Assembly: GCA_050949055.1 (NCBI GenBank)
Contig: JBMNFA010000008.1
Span: 1-64,000, forward strand
Origin: JAEZJZ01 sp050949055
Lineage (GTDB): Bacteria > Bacillota > UBA994 > UBA5500
DNA length: 64,000 nucleotides
Direction of reading: 5' to 3'
Below the pieces are notes generated by a model, which searched no databases, had not been told where the DNA came from, and was given only the letters and a program-made list of their open reading frames with translations. Positions within the stretch are counted from its first letter, which is position 1. Each line of letters opens with the position of its first letter. The translations under genes were made by a program, and so were the position numbers. Below, one piece after another: positions 17,295 to 25,746 of this stretch.

Positions 17295-17330
17295 AACAAA
17301 GCAGGGCCTCGGATTGCTCCGAGGCCCTGC
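17295..17330 (-). terminator. Terminator of operon 2 and intron target site
   Basis: GCAGGGCCTCGG, six-base loop, CCGAGGCCCTGC, then TTTGTT on the minus strand. The group II intron starts at the very next base. Confidence 0.93.
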
Positions 17331-17361
17331 CTCTCTTATTTGGTTAATCTCAACCGCTAAA

Positions 17362-17961
17362 CTAGGCCAAGAGGCCCAGCCAGCCGCCGAGGATAGATTC
17401 CAAAGCGCCGAGGAGTAGGGAGATACGTCCCATCACCACGTTGCCGAAAGATACGCCGAAGGTGATCATCATCACCCAACGCCCAAACACGGACACGTAT
17501 TTGACCGGTCCTCTATGCTCCATGGAAAAGAAGAAGTAGAAGAGGATCGACAGTACGCCGAAGACCATGATGATATTGTCCAGGGAGTTCAGCGGTAACA
17601 TGGCTGAACGGATCTGGGCAACAAACTGGGAGTTGACGCCACCGTAGATGGCAATACCGGTACCGATACCCACCAGGAAAGCGATGCTCCAACGGCTAAG
17701 CCAGGAGATTGACTTGAAGAAGCGCGCGTAGAGCATGAGACCCAACATAATCGGAATAATTAGTACAAACTTGCCTTCCTGGGTGAGCGGCGTCAGTGCG
17801 TTGTCGTAGATAGCCTTGATGTTGACGCTGATGGCATATCCGGCGCCGGCACCGACGTACAAGTGCTCAAAGAAGCGGTAGACCGGGTTCTCCGCAAAGA
17901 TGAAGGAGAAGATAGCGATCATGCCGATGGCCTGAATCCATACCCACGGGTTGTTACTCAT
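17362..17961 (-). CDS. Conserved multi-pass membrane protein, operon 2 gene 4
   Basis: A 199-residue paralogue of the 12031-12627 product, with the same helix pattern. Shared blocks are NNPWVWIQAIGMIAIFSF, FAENPVYRFFEHLYVGAGAGY, PLTQEGKFVL, GVLSILFYFFF and FGNVVMGRISLLLGALESI. ATG at 17961 follows GGGGGTGG; an upstream in-frame GTG overlaps that site. It is the last gene of operon 2, followed by the terminator that carries the intron. Function unknown. Confidence 0.8.
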   Translation of the reverse strand: MSNNPWVWIQAIGMIAIFSFIFAENPVYRFFEHLYVGAGAGYAISVNIKAIYDNALTPLTQEGKFVLIIPIMLGLMLYARFFKSISWLSRWSIAFLVGIGTGIAIYGGVNSQFVAQIRSAMLPLNSLDNIIMVFGVLSILFYFFFSMEHRGPVKYVSVFGRWVMMITFGVSFGNVVMGRISLLLGALESILGGWLGLLA

Positions 17962-18007
17962 TCTTTCCACCCCCTTTAACGAAAGGATTAACTTGTCTTG
18001 ATCCGAC

Positions 18008-18814
18008 CTACTTCTTCTTGCCGAAGAAGTAAGCGATGTTTCCGATCAGGATGAAGCTGATGATGGCGATGTGCCCGAGGGACTGTCCGTCCATCTTAGC
18101 CACAGCCGGACCAGGGGATTCCATCAACAGTTCGTATTCAGCAGCGCCACGCAGGCCTTGCAGCAGCCCGATCACCTGGCCGGATTGCACAAACGGCATG
18201 GTGGTAGGCACGTTAACGGTGACAGCGCCAGCCGCGATCTTGATGCCCAGCGGGCCTTGTACCTGGCGCACCCACTCCTGGATACCCGGGTTACCGGAGA
18301 CAAAGTCGACTACCAGTGCGAAGTCACGGGTGTCCTTGATCCCCTCCATGATCGGGTAGCTTTGTGGATCCTGGCCCCGGAAGTCCTTGCGCACGATGGT
18401 CACGTCAGAACCGAACAGACGGATAGCGTTCTCCTGGCCTGGAATGTATCCCAGGTTGATGTAGTCTTCTCCGTATACCTTGTCCGGGTACGCTGCGATC
18501 AGCTGTTCGCCGTACATGGGACCGGCATCCCAGAAGGAGACCATCACCACACGCACGCCCTTCTTCATCATGTGCTGCATCATGGCTACTGCTTGCGGAT
18601 GCACGTCAGGCGAACCACCTGGAGAGTAGTCCAGGGAGAACAGTACCCGGTCGCCCGGCTGCAGCGAGTCTGCCAAGTTAAAGACCGATTCTGTGAGCGG
18701 GCTGATGGACAGCGGCACTCCGATGGGGTTGATCAGCGGAACCGCGATGGCCAACAGCACCACCACATAGATGATTCTGCGGTCTACATTCTGCAATTTG
18801 CTAAAGAAGTCCAC
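18008..18814 (-). CDS. Membrane-anchored conserved protein, operon 2 gene 3
   Basis: A 268-residue paralogue of the 12700-13530 product. It has an N-terminal helix after VDRRIIYVV, the soluble motifs LDYSPGGSPDVHPQA, VSFWDAGPMYGEQLI and INLGYIPGQENAIRLFG, and the block VTVNVPTTMPFVQSGQVIG. A C-terminal helix ends in a short Lys tail (FFGKKK), which suggests a cytoplasmic C terminus and an extracellular soluble domain. Glu/Asp and His positions of the first motif are identical in both paralogues. The GTG start follows GGAGG by 9 bases. Function unknown. Confidence 0.8.
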   Translation of the reverse strand: MDFFSKLQNVDRRIIYVVVLLAIAVPLINPIGVPLSISPLTESVFNLADSLQPGDRVLFSLDYSPGGSPDVHPQAVAMMQHMMKKGVRVVMVSFWDAGPMYGEQLIAAYPDKVYGEDYINLGYIPGQENAIRLFGSDVTIVRKDFRGQDPQSYPIMEGIKDTRDFALVVDFVSGNPGIQEWVRQVQGPLGIKIAAGAVTVNVPTTMPFVQSGQVIGLLQGLRGAAEYELLMESPGPAVAKMDGQSLGHIAIISFILIGNIAYFFGKKK

Positions 18815-18845
18815 CTCATGGCACCTCCTCTCTTATCTGATTTGA

Positions 18846-19496
18846 TTATTCCATACCCAAGTGTCCACGCTCGATGCCGAGCAGGATTCGCAGTGAAGTA
18901 GCAAACGCACCGATAGCTGCACCGATCATGATCGCCTTTTGGCCAGCGGTGTTCGGGATGTTCAGCAACCAGGTAGCGATGCCAGGGAACTGGTTCCAAA
19001 TTAGCTCACCGATAGGTGCACGACCGAGCATGACCAATACGGCAGAGATCAGCAGAATGGTAGCTTCCAGACTGCGCATACGGAATGCACGGTAGGATGC
19101 GGATGCGATGTAGAAAGCCAGGATGGCAAACATCGCTGCACCCAGCGGCGATTGCACGTAGTCGAACATGTTCTGGTACAGCTCTCCGACCGCTTCTGCC
19201 TGTGGACGCAGGCGAGCAATGGTGCCGACCACCGCAAAGGCGGCCATGGCTACGATCAGGGTGAGGCTGTTGATCCAGCCTGGACGCTGACGGGCGATAT
19301 TCCTGGAATGAATCCTGATCAGGTTGACCGACGCCAAACCGACCGCAAATGCGGAGACGATGATCATCCAGACGCCCAGCTCATCGGCCCAAATCTGCAG
19401 AAAACCATCGCTTCCGTCGGCCGGACCAAAGAAGTTGGTCAGCAGCATGATCAGGCCGATCACAAAGGTGATGATCAATGGGATTTCTCGACGCAA
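18846..19496 (-). CDS. Conserved multi-pass membrane protein, operon 2 gene 2
   Basis: A 216-residue paralogue of the 13562-14197 product with about six helices. Shared blocks are RREIPLIITFVIGLIML, VGLASVNLIRIHSRNI, SPLGAAMFAILAFYIASA, YRAFRMRSLEATILL, MLGRAPIGELIWNQFP and GIERGHLG. The TTG start is supported by GGGAGGTG 6 bases upstream. Function unknown; it is expected to form a complex with the other three products because the set was duplicated together. Confidence 0.8.
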   Translation of the reverse strand: MRREIPLIITFVIGLIMLLTNFFGPADGSDGFLQIWADELGVWMIIVSAFAVGLASVNLIRIHSRNIARQRPGWINSLTLIVAMAAFAVVGTIARLRPQAEAVGELYQNMFDYVQSPLGAAMFAILAFYIASASYRAFRMRSLEATILLISAVLVMLGRAPIGELIWNQFPGIATWLLNIPNTAGQKAIMIGAAIGAFATSLRILLGIERGHLGME

Positions 19497-19554
19497 TTCT
19501 TACACCTCCCTCTCGCTTCTAGTAAAGAATCCAAGTCTCACTCGGATCCTGGGA

Positions 19555-20331
19555 TTATTTCTTGGTCAACTCAATTAGAGCCTGAGACCCGGCAGTGGCC
19601 AGCAAAGACCCCAGCAGGATCAAAACCATGGACATGGCCTTCAAAATATCCTGACCACCGATGGAGCCGATCTTGACCTTGTCCTGGGACAGGTAAGCAC
19701 CAGCTGCATACAGCTCTTCGCCGATCAGGGTGTAGTCACAAGCAGCTACAAAGAACGGGATCTGTGCCATGGCAGCACTACCAGCCACCTGGATGGCACC
19801 GATTTGAGCACCAGCCTCAGCAAACAGCAGAGACTCGGCCCAGAACGCACCCATCATGATGTTGGCAGCCACGTGACGGCGGTAGAAAATTCCCATAACG
19901 CCGGCAGCGTAGGCAAACTGCTCACTGGACAGGAACTGCACTGTGTCTTCCTGGAACATGTCCGGCTTGCCAGCGGCAACGTAACCCTGACGGACGATCT
20001 CCTGTGCCAGCGGGAATACGTTCGGCTGACGGATGGTGACGATCAGCTCGGTGTTGTACCGCGCAGATAGCTCGGTGACGAACCCCAGCACTTCCAGACC
20101 AGCGAAGGTCTGAGGAGCAGTGTCAGCGGTGACGTCTGCCAAACCAGGGGTGAAGTGCACAGGGGCACCCATCTCGGTGGCACGACCGACAGCCTCTTCC
20201 ACGGAGTCCAATCCGGCCATCTTGCGGATGTTCGGCACCCACTTTCCCCTCTTAGCCAAGGTTAGAGAGCTGTAGACTACGATAGCCATCACCACGATCA
20301 CAGATAGCAAGAAAATGGTTCCTTCTAGCAT
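19555..20331 (-). CDS. Conserved membrane protein (DUF6754-like), operon 2 gene 1
   Basis: A 258-residue paralogue of the 14250-15032 product. It has an N-terminal helix (about 4-24), the conserved soluble domain (EEAVGRATEMGAPVHF, YNTELIVTIRQP, KPDMFQEDTVQFLSSEQFA, MMGAFWAESLLFAEAGAQ, CDYTLIGEELYAAGAYLSQD) and a C-terminal helix. The start has GAGGTG about 10 bases upstream. The near identity of the core across the two copies implies strong functional constraint. Function unknown. Confidence 0.82.
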   Translation of the reverse strand: MLEGTIFLLSVIVVMAIVVYSSLTLAKRGKWVPNIRKMAGLDSVEEAVGRATEMGAPVHFTPGLADVTADTAPQTFAGLEVLGFVTELSARYNTELIVTIRQPNVFPLAQEIVRQGYVAAGKPDMFQEDTVQFLSSEQFAYAAGVMGIFYRRHVAANIMMGAFWAESLLFAEAGAQIGAIQVAGSAAMAQIPFFVAACDYTLIGEELYAAGAYLSQDKVKIGSIGGQDILKAMSMVLILLGSLLATAGSQALIELTKK

Positions 20332-20620
20332 TTCTCTCTTTCACCTCCTCTCGTGAATCCGGGCAGCAAGTTGGTCTTTGCCACGCTTGTCACCTCTTTC
20401 TACACAATTCGACAAGAGAATGTTGTCTCCTTCCTCGACTTATGGAAAAAGCAAAATAATTTTCCTTGACGCCCAGTAAATTACTTCTCAATTCCCACAA
20501 GTCTTCCAACTCGTCCAACTGACAATTTTCTCAATAATGACATGCCAGCAGCGAGTCTTGTTTTTAGTTTACATAATGTCCATAGTGCTGACAATGGAAA
20601 ATTACTGCAGCGCAAGGACA
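20332..20620. other. Intergenic leader of operon 2
   Basis: About 290 AT-rich bases upstream of operon 2 on the minus strand. No open frame with a ribosome-binding site was seen. Several TTGxCA-like hexamers occur, but none is paired with a good -10, so I do not mark a promoter. Confidence 0.5.
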
Positions 20621-20649
20621 ACAAAAAACCGTCCCAATAATGGACGGTT
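20621..20649 (-). terminator. Terminator of the GGDEF gene
   Basis: AACCGTCC, seven-base loop, GGACGGTT and then TTTTGTTG on the minus strand, about 57 bases after the stop at 20707. Confidence 0.85.
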
Positions 20650-20706
20650 CTCGTGCTTCATACAGCTGTGCCGCAGATTTCGCTGAAATGGGCCACTCCT
20701 ACAGAA

Positions 20707-22305
20707 TTAGCTGTAGATTTCGCTGACGCTGACGCGGTTACGGCCCTGCTGCTTGCTTTGATACATCGCTTGGTCAGCCACCCTAAACAGCTGCTCAGGT
20801 GTAGTTGCGTCGTCAGGATACATTGCCACCCCGATGCTCACCGTCACCGACAGGCTCTGAGGTTCTTGCTCCCGATAGTGCTCGATCACAGCCTTGCGAA
20901 TGCGCTCAGCGATTTGGCAAGCCGCATCGCGGTGACAATTGGGCAACACCACCAGAAACTCGTCACCTGCGTATCTGGCAGCAAGATCGTGGGAACGGAT
21001 ATGAGAACGAATGATTCCAGCTAGAGTGATCAAGTGCAAATCACCGGTAGGATGGCCAAAGCGATCGTTGATGTACTTCAGACTATCGGAGTCGATCATC
21101 AACAGCGAAACCTTCCTGCCCGATCGATCAGCTTCCTGCAGAATTTGCTCCAGTTCCTGATAGAAGCGTCGGGCATTAGCCAGACCGGTCATACTGTCTG
21201 TCAGCGACAGCTCCCGCGTTTTCTCAAACAAGCGCACGTTAGACAGCACCACTGCCGCCTGGCTGGCTACGGTCTCCAGCAACTGCACATATTCCTGGGT
21301 GAAGGCATGGGCGCTATAGCTTTGAGCAGACACGGCACCTACCACCCGGTCTTCCAGCTTCATCGGGACCACTACCAAGGACTGGGTGACCGGGGCCTCT
21401 GGTTCAACGGCTCCGATCCGAGTTACCCCGGGAATGCTGGTTGACTTTTCGTGCCAAACCACCGGCTGCCCAGTAATAATCGCCTGTGAAGTCGGTCCCT
21501 CGTTTAGGGCCAGCACCTGACTGGGATAACGCTTCCCATTTTCATAAAGATACTTCAGCTCCACCATTTGCTCTCGCTCGTCGTACAGAGCAACAAAAAA
21601 AACATCGGTGGGCATGACCCGCGAGACCGCTTTGTACATTGTTTCAAACAATCGTTCCATGTCAGTATTGGCGGAGAGGCTGCGGCCGATCTGAATGAGC
21701 AGCTTCAGATGACCGTATTGCCGCTCCAAGCGCGCTCGTTGTTCCTTGTCTCGCCGCTTGAGTTCAGCCGCCTCGGAGAGCCATTGTCCGGAGTACAGGC
21801 TGGCAATGGCAGCCACCAACAGACCTCCTACCCTGAATAGAAAGTCGATGGAGAGCGGGTTTTCTGCGATCAGCGTATACCCGAAGGTGAGAGCCGCTAA
21901 GCAGGCCACCTTTGCCGTGGCTGCCGCAAAAGGCCAGTGCAAAAAAAACACCAGCACAGCTAGAAGATAAACGGGGCCACGGGCACCGGAGCTCAAATAA
22001 ATCAGCAGATAAACAACGGACATATCCATCACGATCAACCACGATTGACGAGAAAACTCTCCGGAACGGGCTGATCGCCATAAATGGTAGATGTACACAG
22101 AGAGCCCAACCAGACCGACAGCTAACAACACCCAGCGCCATGGCGGTTCCTTGAAGCAATACCAAATGGTGAATGCTAATATTGTGCACAAACGAAGAAT
22201 GACCAAACGGCGGTGGAGGACGAAGTCTGCGGAAAAGCCAGTAGAATTGCCGATCCCACCGCTCCCTGGCAAGACGTCCGAGACCTTTCCTTTACCTAAG
22301 CGCAC
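20707..22305 (-). CDS. Membrane GAF-GGDEF diguanylate cyclase
   Basis: A 532-residue protein expected to make cyclic di-GMP from two GTP. The N-terminal part has about six membrane helices (30-185), then a short coiled stretch (ELKRRDKEQRARLERQ), a GAF domain (about 200-360) and a GGDEF domain. The active-site loop reads YAGDEF (446-450 AGDEF), a tolerated variant. The inhibitory I-site RSHD stands five residues before it, so product inhibition is likely. No EAL domain is present. The GTG start follows AAGGAGGTG. It is monocistronic, with its own terminator. Confidence 0.9.
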   Translation of the reverse strand: MRLGKGKVSDVLPGSGGIGNSTGFSADFVLHRRLVILRLCTILAFTIWYCFKEPPWRWVLLAVGLVGLSVYIYHLWRSARSGEFSRQSWLIVMDMSVVYLLIYLSSGARGPVYLLAVLVFFLHWPFAAATAKVACLAALTFGYTLIAENPLSIDFLFRVGGLLVAAIASLYSGQWLSEAAELKRRDKEQRARLERQYGHLKLLIQIGRSLSANTDMERLFETMYKAVSRVMPTDVFFVALYDEREQMVELKYLYENGKRYPSQVLALNEGPTSQAIITGQPVVWHEKSTSIPGVTRIGAVEPEAPVTQSLVVVPMKLEDRVVGAVSAQSYSAHAFTQEYVQLLETVASQAAVVLSNVRLFEKTRELSLTDSMTGLANARRFYQELEQILQEADRSGRKVSLLMIDSDSLKYINDRFGHPTGDLHLITLAGIIRSHIRSHDLAARYAGDEFLVVLPNCHRDAACQIAERIRKAVIEHYREQEPQSLSVTVSIGVAMYPDDATTPEQLFRVADQAMYQSKQQGRNRVSVSEIYS

Positions 22306-22520
22306 CGCGCCACCTCCTTAGACCGCTAACGCCCTCGCTTCAATCGCATCTATAGGTTCCACTTCCAACCGCTATGCTCCTCCATGTTTAGCAAAGAAAA
22401 AAAGAGTCTGCCAAGTCTGACGACTCAGCCACTCTCGCCGACAGGATAAAGTTGCAGGATTATCTGCCGAACAAGGAGAACTTGCCTGCATGATGCAATT
22501 CAAATGCGGGAGGGATTTCA

Positions 22521-23833
22521 ATGGACAAAGACATGCTCAAGAGACAAGTCCTGGCCGCTATCGACAAGCGCAGGGACGAGATCATCCGCCTGGGCGAACA
22601 GATTCGGGTTAACCCGGAACTGGGTTATAAGGAGCACCAAACGGCCGCATTGGTGGAACGTACTTATCAACAGCTCGGTCTCAGCTACCGTTCCGCCTCG
22701 CCCTGACCGGTTCCAAGGCAGAGATCCCGGGACGCAGCCAAGGAATCAAGTTGGCGCTGATGGGTGAGCTGGACGCGGTGGTCTGTCCCGAACATCCTGA
22801 CGCTCATCCAGAAACCGGAGCAGCCCACTCATGCGGGCACAACGCGCAGGTGGCAGCCATGCTGGGGGTAGCGATGGGCCTTCTGGACAGTGGAACGGTG
22901 CAGCATCTGGACGGCAGCGTCGTACTGATGGCGGTGCCGGCGGAAGAACCGGTGGAGATAGAATGGCGGCAACGGCTGCGTGAACAAGGCAAAGTCCGCT
23001 TCTTGGGCGGCAAGCAGGAGCTTATTGCCCTGGGAGAACTGGATGACATCGACCTCACCGTCATGTTCCACAGCACTGCTACACAACCCAAGCGGAAAGC
23101 AGCAGTTGGAGGAACCGCCAACGGATTTGTTGCCAAGTTCGTCAAGTATAAGGGCAAAGAAGCCCATGCTGGAGGTGCCCCCCACGCTGGTGTGAACGCA
23201 TTGAACGCAGCCATGCTCGGCCTGATGGGCATCCACGCCAACCGCGAGACGTTTAAAGATGATGACACCATTCGCATTCACCCGATCATCACCAAGGGCG
23301 GAGACTTGGTGAACATCATACCAGCAGACGTACGTATGGAGACATATGTTCGCGGCAAGACCATGCCCGCCATCCTGAATGCCAGTGCTAAGGTCAATCG
23401 GGCGCTGCGGGCAGGGGCAGATGCGGTGGGCGCAGAAGTGGAAATCATCGAGATACCGGGCTTCCTACCCCGGGTGAACAATGCCCGCATGACCGAGCTA
23501 CTTAGGGCCAACATCGCGCAACTGGTTGGAGAAGAAAACGTGGCCACCAACACCCATGGCACCGGCTCCAGCGATATCGGCGATGTGATGCACATCATGC
23601 CTGCTATCCATCCTTATGTCGGCGGGGCCGTCGGCGCCGGCCACACCAAACACTATCGGGTGGACGACCCGGAGCTGTTCTATATCGTGCCGGCAAAGGC
23701 CATGGCGATGACTGTGATCGACCTGCTGGCTGACGGTGCCGAGGAAGCCAAAAGCATCAGGCGAGACGATCCGCCGCTGCTGACTAAAGAGGAATACCTG
23801 AAGCAGTGGGCTGACTTCTGCCAACAAGAATAG
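22521..23833 (+). pseudogene. M20-family amidohydrolase, frameshifted
   Basis: The first frame (22521 to about 22690) encodes an M20D-type N terminus (EIIRLGEQIRVNPELGYKEHQT, LGLSYRS) and ends in a premature TGA. The rest of the protein continues in another frame (LALTGSKAEIPGRSQGIKLA, then LMGELDAVVCPEHPDAHPETGAAHSCGHNAQ and onward to 23833). Joining the frames near 22690 by restoring one base gives one normal-length amidohydrolase of about 437 residues. It has the metal motif HSCGHNAQ, the dimerization domain and a C-terminal GAGHTKHYRV. The 5-prime start has GGGAGGG. It may be a recent mutation, a sequencing error or recoding. Confidence 0.85.
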
Positions 23834-23850
23834 AAAAAACGGCGCTAAGA

Positions 23851-23877
23851 GGGCACTTCACGATGAAGTGCCCCTTT
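23851..23877 (+). terminator. Hairpin after the M20 gene
   Basis: GGGCACTTCA, loop CGA, TGAAGTGCCC, then CTTTC. The stem is very stable; on the minus strand it could also end murA transcripts. A duplicated AGTCGCTTCGTGA follows at 23888 and 23922. Confidence 0.75.
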
Positions 23878-23951
23878 CAGTCTACACAAGTCGCTTCGTG
23901 ATAGCTCCCTGGAACTCCCCCAGTCGCTTCGTGACAGCGCCGCCGCAGCGG

Positions 23952-25208
23952 TCAATCCAGCCGCTCTATACTAGCGCCTAGCGCGCGAAATTTCAGGTCC
24001 AGGCGTTCGTAACCGCGGTCAGCATGTTCAAAGCCCTCCACGATGCTCTCTCCTTGCGCGGAGATGGCCGAGATCAGCAACGCGGCCGCCGCCCGCAAGT
24101 CAGTTCCTTTTACCTCCGCCCCAGTGAGCTTCGGCACCCCTTCGATAATCGCAGTGCGTCCATCGATGCGCACTTTAGCGCCCATCCGCACCATCTGATT
24201 GAGATGTTCGAATCTCTCATCCCAGATAGTCTCTGTAACCATGCTGATCCCATTAGCTGTGGTCAGCAAAGCACTCATCGGCGCCTGAAAGTCGGTGAAG
24301 AACCCAGGCAAAGGCAACGTCTTCACATTGACTGCGGTCACCCGCCGATCGCAGCGAACCCGGATACTGTCGTCAAGTGCATCAACCGCAACCCCGGCTT
24401 CCTGCAGTTTGGCGATCACGGCTTCCAGATGGTCGGGGATGGTGTTTTCCAGAGTGACGTCTCCCCTGGTCATAGCCGCAGCCATCATTAGGGTGGCTGC
24501 TTCACTTTGATCGGGGATAATGGAGTGCCGGCATCCATGCAGCTGCTTTACACCAGTGATGCGAACAGTCTCGGTTCCCGCGCCAAACACGCGGGCTCCC
24601 ATGGCATTCAAGAAGTTGGCTAAGTCCACAATAAACGGACCACGATAGGCATTGAAGATGGTAGTGGTGCCCTCGGCCAATACCGCTCCCAGCATCAAGT
24701 TGATAGTAGCCCCCACGGTGAGCACATCCAGGTACACCGAATGGTTACCTGGCTTGCCCATCGCCTTTACCTTTACAGTACCGTGCTCGATCGCAGCTTC
24801 GGCGCCGAGGGCGCGGAAGCCCTTCAAGTGCTGATCGATGGGCCGCGGCCCCAGGTCGTCGCCGCCGGGCAATGCCACTTCCGCCTGCCCAAACCTGGCC
24901 AACAATACACCTAACAGATAGTATGATGCCCTCATGCGCTTCACCAAATCCTGGTTGGCCACATGGTTCCGTAGCCCGGTAGGATCGATGGTCATCTGTC
25001 CCTGACCGGAATAGTCCACCTTGGCGCCCAACTGCCTCAGTATGGCGGCATATACTTCCACATCGCTGATATTGGGAAGGTTTTCGATGGTAGATGGCGT
25101 ATCAGCCAAAAGCGCGGCCGGGATGGCTGCCAGGGCGACGTATTTTGAGCCTCCCACCGGCACTGTGCCGGATAACCTGGTATCACCCTTCACTCGCAGA
25201 GCAGTCAT
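23952..25208 (-). CDS. murA: UDP-GlcNAc 1-carboxyvinyltransferase-like (MurA), Cys-to-Asp variant
   Basis: MurA adds enolpyruvyl from PEP to UDP-GlcNAc, the first committed step of peptidoglycan synthesis. The 418 residues align over the full length. Conserved features include Lys22, FFTDFQAPMSAL with the catalytic Asp (Asp305 in E. coli), and ADRGYERLDLKFRALGA with the substrate Arg. In the mobile loop the usual GGCAIGARP reads GGDDLGPRP, so Asp117 replaces the Cys attacked by fosfomycin. Asn after Lys22 is Tyr23, which is unusual. It may be a second MurA-like enzyme with altered activity. GAGGAG precedes the ATG. Confidence 0.85.
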   Translation of the reverse strand: MTALRVKGDTRLSGTVPVGGSKYVALAAIPAALLADTPSTIENLPNISDVEVYAAILRQLGAKVDYSGQGQMTIDPTGLRNHVANQDLVKRMRASYYLLGVLLARFGQAEVALPGGDDLGPRPIDQHLKGFRALGAEAAIEHGTVKVKAMGKPGNHSVYLDVLTVGATINLMLGAVLAEGTTTIFNAYRGPFIVDLANFLNAMGARVFGAGTETVRITGVKQLHGCRHSIIPDQSEAATLMMAAAMTRGDVTLENTIPDHLEAVIAKLQEAGVAVDALDDSIRVRCDRRVTAVNVKTLPLPGFFTDFQAPMSALLTTANGISMVTETIWDERFEHLNQMVRMGAKVRIDGRTAIIEGVPKLTGAEVKGTDLRAAAALLISAISAQGESIVEGFEHADRGYERLDLKFRALGASIERLD

Positions 25209-25541
25209 GGCAATCGCTCCTCATTCGTATTAATGAAACCGACAACTCGCGCCGGGGAAACGTGTGCAAGCTGGAAACGAGTAGGCAACCCCTCTACGAC
25301 AGCTTTCCACATCACACTCCCAATGGCGACGATGGCATGATCGATAGACAAGTCCAATATAATTTGGGGAATGCTAAGTGCGACACAAAATCGCTTTCAA
25401 TTATCCGTTACTGGTAACCAACTGTCAACTGCAGCCGACACCAGGTCAGGTTCGCTAGTCCGGCCGGCGGACTGGCTCAGTCCAGGAGGGTATCTTCAAA
25501 CAGCTACTCTGACCCTATTTTACCCTTATCATCTGGTAGCA

Positions 25542-25571
25542 TTGACAACCATTCAGCCAACTGCATATACT
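25542..25571 (+). promoter_or_regulatory. Sigma-A-type promoter of the riboswitch-controlled permease
   Basis: TTGACA (25542-25547), 18 bases, TATACT (25566-25571). The predicted transcript would begin at the base of the riboswitch P1 stem. The preceding 330 bases back to murA show nothing I can assign. Confidence 0.85.
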
Positions 25572-25575
25572 GTTC

Positions 25576-25708
25576 GCGAAGGGGAGTAGCTATGATCCTC
25601 GGGATCATGTTCAGGCCGTCAACACGCTGGCATTCGCCGGTCTGAGCACAGAACACCCACCTGTTTTGTTTTGCAGCAAGACCTTCGCCTCCACCAGGCG
25701 AGGGTTTT
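25576..25708 (+). ncRNA. yybP-ykoY (manganese) riboswitch with terminator
   Basis: Contains the family signatures GGGGAGTAGC (25581), GTCAACAC (25618) and GCAAGACCTTCGCC (25676). P1 pairs GCGAAGG (25576-25582) with CCTTCGC (25682-25688). The same 3-prime arm can instead pair with GGCGAGGG after the loop CCACC to form a terminator followed by TTTTCCTTTT. The two structures exclude each other, so ligand-stabilized P1 should allow read-through (an ON switch), as known for Mn2+ members of the family. Confidence 0.92.
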
Positions 25709-25746
25709 CCTTTTGGCCTGGAATCAAACACAGAGAGGTGTTAGAG

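Noticed and set aside
18071..18901. 276-codon plus-strand frame across operon 2
   Set aside because: Antisense to two conserved genes; the composition is that of a reversed reading.
20521..20560. Sigma-54-like TGGCA element upstream of operon 2
   Set aside because: The downstream half does not match TTGCA at the required spacing.
20627..20649. AACCGTCC/GGACGGTT hairpin as another REP copy
   Set aside because: It shares only the short GACGGTT core, lacks the GGACA/TGTCC ends and has a T-tract; it is better explained as the GGDEF gene terminator.
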